Assembly: GCA_025455665.1 (NCBI GenBank)
Contig: JALOMC010000067.1
Coordinates: forward strand, 1 to 9,380
From: Chitinophagaceae bacterium
GTDB taxonomy: Bacteria; Bacteroidota; Bacteroidia; Chitinophagales; Chitinophagaceae
Length of the DNA: 9,380 nt
Reading direction: 5' to 3'
Shown: piece by piece, positions 1-7,072 of the stretch
How the letters are laid out: each line of letters opens with the position of its first letter
Numbering within the stretch: the stretch's first letter is position 1
Program-made: the position numbers and the translations under genes
Notes under the pieces: model-generated
Database searches by the model: none
What the model was told of the DNA's origin: nothing
Seen by the model: the letters and a program-made list of their open reading frames with translations, nothing else

Positions 1-354
1 GGTATCGGCCATGTAAAAGCACTGCTGCCGCAAGCGGCCGGGGGCCTCGGCACTGCCGCTGTAGTAGCTGCAATAAGGACCATTTCGCCGGCGGGTGGCG
101 GTATCATCGAGGTAGTAAAGTGCATCGGGCACCATACCGGGGTAAATGAAACGATGGGCCCGCCAGCCGCTATCGGCTGTGTGGTACAGGCGCTCTACGC
201 GGCTGAATGCTGCATGGCCTTTGACGGGGCGCAGCAGGTGATCGAGGTATACCTCGACATACGGCTGGGCCACTAATGGCTGCGTAATGCCCGGTGCCAA
301 CAGCATGGTGAAAAGAGCCGCCATGCGCAAGGCTTTGGAGAATACTCGCTTCAT
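1..354 (-). CDS. Secreted protein of unknown function, 5' part only (C-terminus beyond left edge)
   Basis: An open frame begins at the minus-strand ATG at 354-352 and runs off the left edge, giving 118 residues without a stop. Residues 1-30 look like a Sec signal peptide: MKRVF, a hydrophobic core around residues 11-22, and probable cleavage after LVAQ. The mature part starts PYVEVYLDHLLRPVK and later contains an RRNGPYCSYYSGS stretch (about 88-101). That layout, with a tyrosine-rich 'x-G-x-Y-x-x-Y-Y-x-G' segment, faintly resembles the YwqK/MORN-like periplasmic part of Bacteroidota TonB-type energy transducers, but the similarity is too weak to name a function. It is divergent from the dipeptidase gene on its right. 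A weak -7 element, TTATTTTG, reads toward it at 379-372. The coding frame and export are well supported; the role is not. Confidence 0.7.
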   Translation of the reverse strand, partial: MKRVFSKALRMAALFTMLLAPGITQPLVAQPYVEVYLDHLLRPVKGHAAFSRVERLYHTADSGWRAHRFIYPGMVPDALYYLDDTATRRRNGPYCSYYSGSAEAPGRLRQQCFYMADT

Positions 355-405
355 AAAAAAGAATAGGCCGGCAAAATAAGGGCAGCCGCGACAACATTGC
401 CCAGG

Positions 406-416
406 GGCAGTACCTG
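406..416 (+). repeat. GGCAGTACCTG motif, copy A
   Basis: Exact 11-mer in the spacer between the secreted protein gene and the dipeptidase gene (divergent). It is one of four copies in this window, all intergenic and all reading on the plus strand. Its function is unknown. Confidence 0.6.
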
Positions 417-445
417 CGCCGATGGGCTGCCGGGGCTGGAAGGCC

Positions 446-495
446 GAGCGGAGCGAGGGCCCGCAGCGCAGCGAAGGGCGGAGCGCAGCGAACCC
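446..495. repeat. GC-rich short-word repeat cluster (GCGGAGCG / GCAGCG)
   Basis: The words GAGCGGAGCGAGGG, CGCAGCGCAGCGAAGGG and CGGAGCGCAGCGAA follow one another, giving an imperfect tandem of 6-8-mers whose reverse complement is the familiar CTCCGCTGCGCTTCG type. A related cluster occurs near 9165-9202 in the opposite orientation. It is non-coding and its function is unknown. It could be a recombination- or replication-derived repeat, or a remnant of a dispersed element. Confidence 0.5.
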
Positions 496-562
496 TGTAA
501 GACACGGTACAACAGCCGAAATATGTACTGCTGCCGACTGCCCCTGATGGCTGCTTTTCCCC

Positions 563-570
563 GACCTTTG
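563..570 (+). promoter_or_regulatory. Candidate -7 element for the dipeptidase gene
   Basis: GACCTTTG matches 7 of 8 positions of the Bacteroidota -7 consensus TAnnTTTG. A clear -33 TTG is not visible. Transcription would begin around 576-580, leaving a leader of about 20 nt before the ATG at 597. This argues against the in-frame GTG at 570 as the start. Confidence 0.45.
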
Positions 571-596
571 TGGCCCCGCAAAAGGGACTGAACGAT

Positions 597-1967
597 ATGA
601 GTGCTAAAGCCTACCTGGAAGCGAACAAAGACCGCTTTTTAGACGAACTACTGGACCTGCTGCGCATACCCAGCGTAAGTGCCCGCAGCGAACACAAAGC
701 TGACATGCTGGCCTGCGCCGAGGCTGTAAAAGCCCGCCTGCTGGAAGCAGGTGCCGATACCGTGACCCTGTACCCCACCGATGGCCACCCGATAGTGTAC
801 GGCGAAAAAATAAGCGACCCCGGCAAGCCCACCGTGCTGGTATATGGCCACTACGATGTGCAGCCGGCCGACCCGCTGGAGCTGTGGCACAGCGGCCCCT
901 TTGAGCCGGTGATAAAGGATGGCAAAATATTTGCCCGTGGCGCCTGCGACGATAAGGGCCAGTTTTATATGCACGTAAAAGCGCTGGAGTGCATGCGCCA
1001 GGCGGGTGAAATACCTACCAACATCAAATTTTTGATAGAAGGCGAAGAAGAAGTAGGCAGCCCGAACCTGGCCACGTTTGTAAAGGCCAATAAGGAACTG
1101 CTGAAATGCGATGTGATCCTCATCAGCGACACGGCCATGATAAGCCTGGACACGCCAAGCATAGATGTAGGGGTGCGTGGCCTGACCTACGTGGAAGTAG
1201 AAGTAACCGGCCCCAACCGCGACCTGCACAGTGGCGTGTACGGCGGCGCTGTGGCCAACCCGGCTACCATGCTGTGCCAAATGATAGCCAGCCTGCACGA
1301 TGAAAACAATCACATTACCATCCCGGGCTTTTACGACGATGTGCTGGTAGCTACCGATGCCGAGCGGGCCAAGATGGCCGAAGCGCCGTTTGACGAAGCC
1401 GAGTTTAAAGCCGACCTGGGCGTGACCGATGTATGGGGTGAAAAAGGCTATAGCACCAACGAGCGGACGGGCATACGCCCTACCCTGGAAGTAAACGGCA
1501 TCTGGGGCGGCTACACCGGCGAGGGTAGCAAAACAGTATTGCCATCGAAGGCATTTGCCAAAATAAGCTGCCGCCTGGTGCCCAACCAGAGCAGCCACAA
1601 AATAGAAGCCATGCTGATGGAACACCTGCAAAAAATAGCGCCGGCAGGTGTGCAGGTGGTAGTGCGGCCCCACCACGGTGGCGAGCCCTACGTAACGCCC
1701 ATTGACAGCGTGCCATACCAGGCAGCGGCGGCCGCCATCCGCGATAGTTTTGGCAAAGACCCGATACCGGTGCGGGGTGGTGGCAGCATTCCTATCTGTG
1801 CCTTGTTTGAGCAAGAGCTGGGGGTAAAAATTGTATTCATGGGCTTTGGCCTCGACAGTGATAACCTGCACAGCCCCAACGAAAAATTCAATATCGAGAA
1901 CTACTACAAGGGCATCGAAACCATTCCGGGTTTTCACCAGCACTTTGCGGAGATGATGAAGGGGTGA
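597..1967 (+). CDS. M20 family dipeptidase (zinc metallopeptidase)
   Basis: A cytosolic di-zinc aminoacyl dipeptidase of the CNDP/carnosinase-like branch of family M20, expected to hydrolyse dipeptides in peptide catabolism. The 456-residue protein has all the catalytic landmarks. GHYDVQP (84-90) supplies zinc ligand H85 and D87. GACDDKG (115-121) supplies the bridging D118. EGEEEVGS (148-155) supplies the general base E151 and ligand E152. SDT gives D178, and NLHSPNE gives H425. RDLHSGVYGG (208-217) opens the lid/dimerisation domain (roughly 194-350), which is inserted between the two halves of the catalytic domain. Length fits the family. The ATG at 597 gives a family-typical N-terminus (MSAKAYLEANK); the upstream in-frame GTG at 570 lies inside the probable promoter. 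There is no same-strand neighbour, and a strong terminator follows, so it is probably monocistronic. The exact substrate cannot be told from sequence. Confidence 0.95.
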   Translation: MSAKAYLEANKDRFLDELLDLLRIPSVSARSEHKADMLACAEAVKARLLEAGADTVTLYPTDGHPIVYGEKISDPGKPTVLVYGHYDVQPADPLELWHSGPFEPVIKDGKIFARGACDDKGQFYMHVKALECMRQAGEIPTNIKFLIEGEEEVGSPNLATFVKANKELLKCDVILISDTAMISLDTPSIDVGVRGLTYVEVEVTGPNRDLHSGVYGGAVANPATMLCQMIASLHDENNHITIPGFYDDVLVATDAERAKMAEAPFDEAEFKADLGVTDVWGEKGYSTNERTGIRPTLEVNGIWGGYTGEGSKTVLPSKAFAKISCRLVPNQSSHKIEAMLMEHLQKIAPAGVQVVVRPHHGGEPYVTPIDSVPYQAAAAAIRDSFGKDPIPVRGGGSIPICALFEQELGVKIVFMGFGLDSDNLHSPNEKFNIENYYKGIETIPGFHQHFAEMMKG

Positions 1968-2011
1968 TTGGGAATTAGTTAATTGGTTGATTAGGAATCA
2001 GGGATTAGGAC

Positions 2012-2022
2012 GGCAGTACCTG
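2012..2022 (+). repeat. GGCAGTACCTG motif, copy B
   Basis: Exact 11-mer between the dipeptidase stop and the bidirectional terminator, in a convergent gap. Confidence 0.6.
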
Positions 2023-2035
2023 ATCCGAGATAGAT

Positions 2036-2069
2036 AAAAAAAGCGAAGGAGTGATCCTTCGCTTTTTTG
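2036..2069. terminator. Strong bidirectional intrinsic terminator
   Basis: A perfect 14-bp inverted repeat: AAAAAAGCGAAGGA (2037-2050), a GTGA loop, and TCCTTCGCTTTTTT (2055-2068). The GC-containing core is flanked by an A-run and a T-run, so it can work in both directions. It lies about 70 bp from the stop codons of both convergent genes (dipeptidase and bshA) and serves as a shared terminator. Confidence 0.93.
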
Positions 2070-2137
2070 TTGCAATGACCGCAGGTTGTATTTATAATGC
2101 AGTCACCGACACCGGACAACCAACAACTGACAACCAT

Positions 2138-3271
2138 TCACACCACGGCTGCCAGCACCGATTCGTACAGCGCTTCGTAGCGGGGCACTATCTGGTGAAT
2201 GTCGAACTTACAAGCATGATCGAATGCTGCCTGCTTGAAGCGGCCGAGGGTTTCATCGTCTTTCAGGATGCTGATGGCATAATCGGCCATTTCATCGATA
2301 TGGCCCACGGGTGCCATGTAGCCGGTCACGCCGTGTACGTTGATTTCTGGCAGGCCGCCGGCATTGCTGCTGAGCACGGGCACCCGGGCAGCCATGGCCT
2401 CCAGCGCACTCAGTCCAAAGCTTTCGTACTCGCTGGTGAGCAAAAACAAATCGCTGATGACCATGATGTCTTCCATTTGCTCCTGCTTGCCCACAAAGCG
2501 TACATCGTCGCAAATGTTCAATTCGCGGCTCAGCTCTTCGGCGGCATGGCGCTCGGGGCCATCGCCCACCATCATCAGCTTGGCCGGCAGGTGCTGCCGC
2601 ACTTTGGCAAAAATGCGCACTACATCGTCTACCCTTTTCAGCTTTCGAAAGTTAGAAGCATGGATGAGGATACGTTCGCCATTGGGCGCCACCGCCTTTC
2701 TGAAAGCATCGATGGGCTTTTTAGAAAAGCGGGCTACATCCACAAAGTTGGTAATGACTTCGATGTCTTTTTTTACATGGAAGCTTTTGTAAGTTTCTTC
2801 TTTCAGGTTGTCTGACACGGCGGTGATGGCATCGCTTTCGTTGATGCTGAAAGTAACGACCGGCTCATAGGTTTTGTCTTTGCCTACCAGGGTAATATCG
2901 GTGCCGTGCAGGGTGGTAATGACCGGGAGGCGAATGCCATCGTTTTTGCGCAAAATTTGCCGGGCGATGTACGCACTTAGTGCATGTGGAATGGCGTAGT
3001 GCACATGTAGCAGGTCCAGCTTTTGATTGAGCACCACATCTACTATAGTGCTGGCCAGGGCCGACTCGTACGGCGGGTACTCAAACAGCGGGTAGGTGGT
3101 AATGCGCACCTCGTGGTAAAAAATATTGGCATTAAAAGCACTGAGGCGCACCGGCTGCCGGTAGGTAATGAAGTGCACCTGATGCCCTTTATTGGCCAGC
3201 GCCATGCCCAGCTCGGTAGCCAGCACACCGCTGCCGCCGAAAGTGGGATACAAAACGATTCCGATTCGCAT
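2138..3271 (-). CDS. bshA: N-acetyl-alpha-D-glucosaminyl L-malate synthase (bacillithiol biosynthesis glycosyltransferase)
   Basis: Cytosolic GT4-family retaining glycosyltransferase for the first step of bacillithiol synthesis: it moves GlcNAc from UDP-GlcNAc to L-malate to give GlcNAc-malate, which BshB and BshC then process. The 377-residue length is normal. The N-terminal Rossmann domain begins MRIGIVLYPTFGGSG, with the glycine-rich GGSG at 12-15. HVHYAIPHA (89-97) is a BshA hallmark, followed by TLHGTDIT (120-127). The C-terminal donor domain has SNFRKLKRV (206-214), VGDGPE (235-240) and the GT4 E-x7-E pair E283/E291 in EYESFGLSALEAM. The ATG at 3271 was chosen because the frame extends upstream without homology and the protein must begin with the first beta strand. 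No bshB or bshC is nearby, so the pathway is dispersed here. It is convergent with the dipeptidase gene and divergent from the small membrane protein gene. Confidence 0.93.
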   Translation of the reverse strand: MRIGIVLYPTFGGSGVLATELGMALANKGHQVHFITYRQPVRLSAFNANIFYHEVRITTYPLFEYPPYESALASTIVDVVLNQKLDLLHVHYAIPHALSAYIARQILRKNDGIRLPVITTLHGTDITLVGKDKTYEPVVTFSINESDAITAVSDNLKEETYKSFHVKKDIEVITNFVDVARFSKKPIDAFRKAVAPNGERILIHASNFRKLKRVDDVVRIFAKVRQHLPAKLMMVGDGPERHAAEELSRELNICDDVRFVGKQEQMEDIMVISDLFLLTSEYESFGLSALEAMAARVPVLSSNAGGLPEINVHGVTGYMAPVGHIDEMADYAISILKDDETLGRFKQAAFDHACKFDIHQIVPRYEALYESVLAAVV

Positions 3272-3285
3272 GTTGGAGGTTGATA

Positions 3286-3293
3286 CAAAGGAA
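3286..3293 (-). promoter_or_regulatory. Candidate -7 element for bshA
   Basis: On the minus strand the sequence reads TTCCTTTG, 7 of 8 matches to TAnnTTTG, 14 nt before the bshA ATG. No clear -33 TTG is present. A very short leader would result. The call rests on the match and the position alone. Confidence 0.35.
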
Positions 3294-3344
3294 TAAGACG
3301 TGAAGTAACGATTATTTCGGCGCAAGGTTTGCCCAAAACTTGCC

Positions 3345-3355
3345 GGCAGTACCTG
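3345..3355 (+). repeat. GGCAGTACCTG motif, copy C
   Basis: Exact 11-mer in the divergent gap between bshA and the small membrane protein gene. The surrounding TTGCC (3340-3344) and GGCAA (3366-3370) form a small inverted pair around it. The context CTTGCCGGCAGTACCTGGTG resembles copy D. Confidence 0.6.
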
Positions 3356-3383
3356 GTGCCCTTCTGGCAAAATGCATTTCGTT

Positions 3384-3412
3384 TTGGCTACCGGCTGGCT
3401 TACATTCGTTTG
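3384..3412 (+). promoter_or_regulatory. Candidate promoter of the small membrane protein gene
   Basis: TTG at 3384-3386 lies 18 nt before TTCGTTTG (3405-3412), which matches 7 of 8 positions of TAnnTTTG. The spacing is close to the usual 19-21 nt of Bacteroidota promoters. It is placed 19 nt before the ATG at 3432, which supports that start over the upstream in-frame ATG at 3372. Confidence 0.45.
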
Positions 3413-3431
3413 GTACCAAATCACCTGCCGT

Positions 3432-3824
3432 ATGCGCCGTTTCGTCACCATTACCACCCTGGTCATTATTGTAGCTGCCATCGCCCTGTTTTGGTGGCGC
3501 TTCTACTTTGTATTTGGCGAAGGCGTAAAAGCTGGCGAACTCAACTTTGTGGTAAAGAAGGGCTACATTTTTAAAACCTGGGAAGGCCGCATGATACAAA
3601 CCGGCTACAAAAGCCAGGTACCGGGCAGTGTGCAGAGCAATGAATTTGAGTTCAGCGTGACGGACGAAGCTATAGCCGAAAAACTAAAGTTGAGTGGTGG
3701 TAAAGTAGTAGAACTAGGCTATAAAGAATACCTGGGTGCAGTGCCCTGGCGAGGTCAAAGTAAGTATGTGGTAGATACCATCATTGCCATTCTTGACAAG
3801 CCAGGCCCGGCTTCACCCTATTAA
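3432..3824 (+). CDS. Small single-pass membrane protein, conserved in Bacteroidota, function unknown
   Basis: A 130-residue protein with one membrane anchor at about residues 7-22 (TITTLVIIVAAIALFW) and a C-terminal part that is probably extracytoplasmic. The globular region carries FGEGVKAGEL (28-37), YIFKTWEGRMI (45-55), FEFSV (72-76) and PWRGQSKYVVD (105-115). I recognise this pattern from an uncharacterised Bacteroidota protein sometimes mislabelled 6-phosphogluconate dehydrogenase in databases; it has no dehydrogenase fold or motif. The start at 3432 puts the charged MRR directly before the hydrophobic segment. It is divergent from bshA. Its last 12 bp, including the stop, overlap the end of the convergent methyltransferase gene. 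No function can be assigned. Confidence 0.85.
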   Translation: MRRFVTITTLVIIVAAIALFWWRFYFVFGEGVKAGELNFVVKKGYIFKTWEGRMIQTGYKSQVPGSVQSNEFEFSVTDEAIAEKLKLSGGKVVELGYKEYLGAVPWRGQSKYVVDTIIAILDKPGPASPY

Positions 3825-4508
3825 AAACAGCACCGGCCTTTTGTGCAATGATGGAATGGCCGCAGTGCGCCATTCGCGGATGGTTTTAGTAACGACCCAC
3901 TCGGTAGGTGCCGTAATATCGGCGGCGATGCACAGGCGGGTGCCGGGTGCGCATACCTGCAGCATGTCTTTCAACAGCTGATCATTGCGGTAAGGTGTTT
4001 CTATAAACAGCTGCGTTTGCTGCTGCTTGTGCACGGCTTCATCCAGCTGCTGCAGGCGGCGCCTTCGCTCGGCAGCATCTATCGGCAGGTAGCCATGAAA
4101 AGCAAACTGCTGCCCATTGAGCCCGCTGGCCATCAGCGCCAGCAAAATAGAACTGGGCCCCACCAGCGGCCGCACGGTAGCACCTGCCTGCTGTGCACGG
4201 GCTACCAGTAGCTGGCCGGGGTCGGCCACGCCGGGGCAGCCTGCCTCGCTAATGATGCCAATGGCAGACGCCTGCGTCATTTCGTTGGCAAATGCCTGCA
4301 ATACATCGGCCTCGGCTTTGCCAATGGCATACCAGCGATAGTCGTCTATTACCATCTCACGCCACAGGCTCTTGAGGTAGCGGCGGGCCGTGCGTTCATT
4401 CTCCACAAAAAATACCTGGCACTGCTTTACAGCCTGCAGCACATACGCTGGTATAGGCTCGGTTACGCCCTCGTGCAGGTGACAGGGTATGAGGTAGATA
4501 GTGGGCAC
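3813..4508 (-). CDS. SAM-dependent methyltransferase, tetrapyrrole methylase / RsmI-like family
   Basis: A 231-residue protein with the tetrapyrrole-methylase fold. The N-terminal strand is PTIYLIP (2-8). VENERTARRYL follows at 35-45. The substrate/SAM-binding segment SEAGCPGVADPG is at 87-98, LVGPSSILLALMASGL at 115-130, HGYLP at 138-142 and IETPYRN at 169-175. RsmI proper 2'-O-methylates C1402 of 16S rRNA. This version has VEN-R-ARR where RsmI has AEDTR, so it looks like the second Bacteroidota paralogue, whose target I cannot name. No ATG exists near the expected N-terminus. The GTG at 4508 gives the family-typical beginning, so it is the chosen start. A 46-bp heptanucleotide array ends 6 bp upstream of this GTG. 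The gene follows the EI24 gene by 85 bp on the same strand and is probably co-transcribed. Its 3' end overlaps the convergent small membrane protein gene by 12 bp. Confidence 0.87.
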   Translation of the reverse strand: MPTIYLIPCHLHEGVTEPIPAYVLQAVKQCQVFFVENERTARRYLKSLWREMVIDDYRWYAIGKAEADVLQAFANEMTQASAIGIISEAGCPGVADPGQLLVARAQQAGATVRPLVGPSSILLALMASGLNGQQFAFHGYLPIDAAERRRRLQQLDEAVHKQQQTQLFIETPYRNDQLLKDMLQVCAPGTRLCIAADITAPTEWVVTKTIREWRTAAIPSLHKRPVLFLIG

Positions 4509-4514
4509 AACAGG

Positions 4515-4560
<46 letters not shown>

Positions 4561-4593
4561 AAGAACGCTATAAAAAGCCAGCCTGCCCCCATA

Positions 4594-5361
4594 CTAGGCA
4601 GAAACAGGCAGGCGCTGCTGGTGCAGGCTAATGGTAGCGGCCACCACGGCATAAGCCGGCGCCAGTACCCAGCCTGCAATGGGCACCAGGTGCATCAGGT
4701 AAAACACCATGCCATTGCCAATGGCCAGCCCCTTGTGCTGCCCTATAAACTGCATGCTGGCGCCGGCCGATAGCTTTTGGCGTTCGCAGCTATAATCGAG
4801 CATACTGAAGCCATAATAGTAGCACTCAATAAACAACGAAAGCAAGGGTGCCGCCCAGCCCACCAGCGGTACAAAGCTGAGGATGACCACTGCAATGAGA
4901 TATACCGTTTGCCACAGTGTATTGCGCAGTGCCAGCCTGATGCCCCGCCACATATCTTTCAGCAGCTGCGGCCAGCTGAATGGAAACTCTTTCCCTTCCA
5001 GCAAGGTGGCTGTCTTTTCGCTGAGGTACGCAAACAGCGGCGAACCAATGATGAGCCACACATACTTGAACAACGAAAAGTAAAAAAGCAGCATGAGCAA
5101 CGTGAGTACAAATTCGGCAAAGCTGACCAGAAAGCTGAGCCAGCCGCTGTTTACCCGATCGAGCCAGCTGCGAAGCCCGGTCACATGGTTCAGGTAAGCC
5201 ACTGCTTCACTGGCGGTGTTCCAAAAAAAATACATGCTCACTGCAAACAACAGCATGTACAAAATGCCGGGTATCAGTATCCAACGCCACAGCCCATGCT
5301 TGCTAATGAAGCGGTGCGCTTTGCCGTACGACTCAATGGCAATGATAATTTCCTTCAACAC
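4594..5361 (-). CDS. EI24 domain-containing integral membrane protein (CysZ-like)
   Basis: A 255-residue polytopic inner-membrane protein of the EI24/CysZ group (PF07264). Hydrophobic segments lie at about 26-46, 74-106, 150-185 and 211-245. The conserved loop GFSMLDY is at 184-190 and GSPLFAYLSEKT at 106-117. CysZ in Proteobacteria is a sulfate permease, but in Bacteroidota the members are uncharacterised and there are no sulfate-assimilation genes nearby, so a transport substrate should not be assumed. The start is GTG at 5361 (MLKEIIIAIES), which gives the family-typical N-terminus; a TTG follows immediately as an alternative, and no ATG is available. It is divergent from the methyladenine glycosylase across a 70-bp gap and is followed on the same strand by the methyltransferase gene, so the two probably form a two-gene unit. 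Confidence 0.88.
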   Translation of the reverse strand: MLKEIIIAIESYGKAHRFISKHGLWRWILIPGILYMLLFAVSMYFFWNTASEAVAYLNHVTGLRSWLDRVNSGWLSFLVSFAEFVLTLLMLLFYFSLFKYVWLIIGSPLFAYLSEKTATLLEGKEFPFSWPQLLKDMWRGIRLALRNTLWQTVYLIAVVILSFVPLVGWAAPLLSLFIECYYYGFSMLDYSCERQKLSAGASMQFIGQHKGLAIGNGMVFYLMHLVPIAGWVLAPAYAVVAATISLHQQRLPVSA

Positions 5362-5431
5362 GCTGCAACGATAGGCGAAAATGATATACGCCTGTCTGGC
5401 AATATTACAGCCGGCTCCGGATATTTACGCT

Positions 5432-6052
5432 ATGCGCAAACTAGAGCCTGATTTTTACCTGCAGACGGATGTAACACAGATAGCCCGCCAGCTGCTGGGC
5501 AAGGTGCTGCACACCTGGCTGCAGGGGCAGCACTGCGCCGGCCGCATAGTAGAAACAGAAGCCTACGCCGGTGCTACCGACCGTGCCAGCCATGCGTATG
5601 GCCAGCGGCGCACCGCCCGTACCGAGGTGATGTACGCTGCTGGTGGTACCGCTTATGTGTACCTGTGCTATGGCATTCATCATTTGTTCAACGTAGTGAC
5701 GCACCAGGCGGGTACGCCGCATGCAGTGCTCATCAGAGCCATAGAGCCACTGCTGGGCCAGGATACCATGAGCCGGCGGCGAGGGATGGTAGCTACCGAT
5801 GTGCGGCTGGGCCGTGGCCCTGGCAGCGTTGCGCAGGCATTGGGTATACATACCGCACACAGCGGCTACAGCTTGCTGGGCCACGATATTTGGATAGCCG
5901 ACGATGGGCATATTTATCCCGACAATGCGATACTGGCTACGCCCCGCATTGGCGTGGACTATGCCGGTGATGATGCCTTACTCCCCTATCGGTTTATTGT
6001 AAAAAACAGCCCCTCCATCAGCGGAACCAAACGCCAAAACAGCCATGCATGA
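5432..6052 (+). CDS. DNA-3-methyladenine glycosylase, AAG/MPG family
   Basis: A monofunctional base-excision-repair glycosylase that removes alkylated purines such as 3-methyladenine and possibly deaminated purines, leaving an abasic site. It belongs to the AAG (MPG) family (PF02245), not the AlkA/Tag families. The 206-residue length is usual for bacterial members. Motifs: RIVETEAY (38-45), containing the water-activating glutamate E43 (human E125) and the base-stacking Y45 (human Y127); H54 in the position of human H136; TEVMY (64-68); GTAYVYLCYGIHHLFNVV (72-89), which carries the helix-intercalating tyrosines; VLIRAIEP (99-106); and GRGPGSVAQALGI (127-139). The ATG at 5432 is preferred over the in-frame ATG at 5381 because it begins just before the family's conserved N-terminus. 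It is divergent from the EI24 gene and convergent with porP/sprF, whose stop is only 9 bp away. Confidence 0.93.
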   Translation: MRKLEPDFYLQTDVTQIARQLLGKVLHTWLQGQHCAGRIVETEAYAGATDRASHAYGQRRTARTEVMYAAGGTAYVYLCYGIHHLFNVVTHQAGTPHAVLIRAIEPLLGQDTMSRRRGMVATDVRLGRGPGSVAQALGIHTAHSGYSLLGHDIWIADDGHIYPDNAILATPRIGVDYAGDDALLPYRFIVKNSPSISGTKRQNSHA

Positions 6053-6061
6053 CGGCGCTTT

Positions 6062-7072
6062 TTAAAACCTGGGGCAATTGATACTGCGGTCAGTATCTTT
6101 TTTGTGAATGTAAATCAGCGACATCTCGAAGCCCCCGCGGCTGTTGCTGGCGGTACGCAGGCTGGATGCAGTTATGTCGTAACTCACTCCCATGCGCCAG
6201 CTGCCAAACTCAAGCCCCATGTAGGGTATAAGCGCATCGCCAAAGCGGTACCAGCTGCCCGCATAAAAAGTGGTGGGCCTATAGTCGAGGTCGTTGTTCA
6301 GGTTGAAGCCAATGGCAGCACCCACCACGGTTTCGCGGGCACCCGCCTGTGTTTGAAACAGCGCACTGGTATGCACGGTAGCACTGCCGCCCGATAGTGG
6401 CCAGTACACGCCACCATGAACAGTGTAACGCTGGTTCAAATCAAACAGCGCACCCCTGAAGCTTTCGCGGGGGCGGTTGATATGATACATCGAAGCACCG
6501 GCGTAGTAGTTTACATTGCCTTCAAATACACCAGAAAACAAAAGGCCGGCGTTCAGATCGAAATAGTTGATGTTGAGCAACTGCGGATCAAAAATTTCGG
6601 CCGTAATGCCTGTAAAGCCATCGCTGCGCAGCTGGTCGGCAAATCGGAGGTTGGTAGTATTCAGCCGTTTTTGGGCATAGGTGCCTTGAAAGCCAATGGC
6701 TACCGAGTGAAAGCCATCTTCATCGAGGCCCTTGCTGTAGCCTACGGAAAATGAATAGTAAGTGTTTTTAAGAACGCCATCAGCCTGCTCATCGGCAAAG
6801 GCCATGCCGCCAATAGCCAACCGGTCGGTTTCGGGTAGCCGTCCCGTCATGATCGGGGCATCTACGCTAACGGTGTAAGTGCGAAACGCATTGCTGATAG
6901 TAGGCCACTGGTTACGATAGTTGCCCGCTACCCGCATACTACCATCAAAGCGGCCCGTAAGAGCGGGGTTGAGGGTAAGCGGGCTGGCAAAAAACTGGCT
7001 GAAATGCGGATCCTGCGCCAGGGCGGATTGGCATATCATCAGGGTTAACAGCAGGGTCCGCCACTTATTCAT
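6062..7072 (-). CDS. PorP/SprF family type IX secretion system membrane protein
   Basis: A 336-residue exported outer-membrane beta-barrel protein of the PorP/SprF family (Bacteroidota-specific). Members are linked to the type IX secretion system and to surface anchoring of gliding adhesins such as SprB. Residues 1-20 are a signal peptide ending SALAQ, followed by the family signature DPHFSQFFASPLTLNPALTG (21-40). Alternating-hydrophobicity barrel strands fill the rest, ending in an aromatic residue (CPRF). Family members usually sit next to a large adhesin or a CHU_C/gliding-motility C-terminal domain protein. None is in this window, so this one looks like an orphan copy. upp lies 94 bp upstream on the same strand. 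There is no obvious terminator between them, so partial read-through is possible. It is convergent with the glycosylase gene, with a 9-bp gap. Confidence 0.95.
   Translation of the reverse strand: MNKWRTLLLTLMICQSALAQDPHFSQFFASPLTLNPALTGRFDGSMRVAGNYRNQWPTISNAFRTYTVSVDAPIMTGRLPETDRLAIGGMAFADEQADGVLKNTYYSFSVGYSKGLDEDGFHSVAIGFQGTYAQKRLNTTNLRFADQLRSDGFTGITAEIFDPQLLNINYFDLNAGLLFSGVFEGNVNYYAGASMYHINRPRESFRGALFDLNQRYTVHGGVYWPLSGGSATVHTSALFQTQAGARETVVGAAIGFNLNNDLDYRPTTFYAGSWYRFGDALIPYMGLEFGSWRMGVSYDITASSLRTASNSRGGFEMSLIYIHKKDTDRSINCPRF

Larger units (their letters stand above)
355..596. other. Divergent GC-rich intergenic spacer
   Basis: This 242-bp gap separates two divergent genes. It holds one GGCAGTACCTG copy (406-416), a block of overlapping GCGGAGCG / GCAGCG words (about 446-495), and a -7-like element just before the dipeptidase start. 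Short open frames cross it on both strands, but they follow the repeat composition, resemble no protein, and have no start context. Confidence 0.6.

Noticed and set aside
397..591. Short plus-strand frame before the dipeptidase
   Set aside because: It consists mostly of translated GC-word repeats and overlaps the probable dipeptidase promoter.
648..1943. Long antisense open frame (431 codons) across the dipeptidase gene
   Set aside because: It mirrors the strong codon bias of the real gene, resembles no protein family, and its composition (rich in H, Y, A and V) is typical of a GC-rich shadow frame.
2051..2815. Plus-strand open frame of 254 codons over the 3' half of bshA
   Set aside because: It starts inside the terminator loop and is antisense to clear BshA motifs, with no family resemblance.
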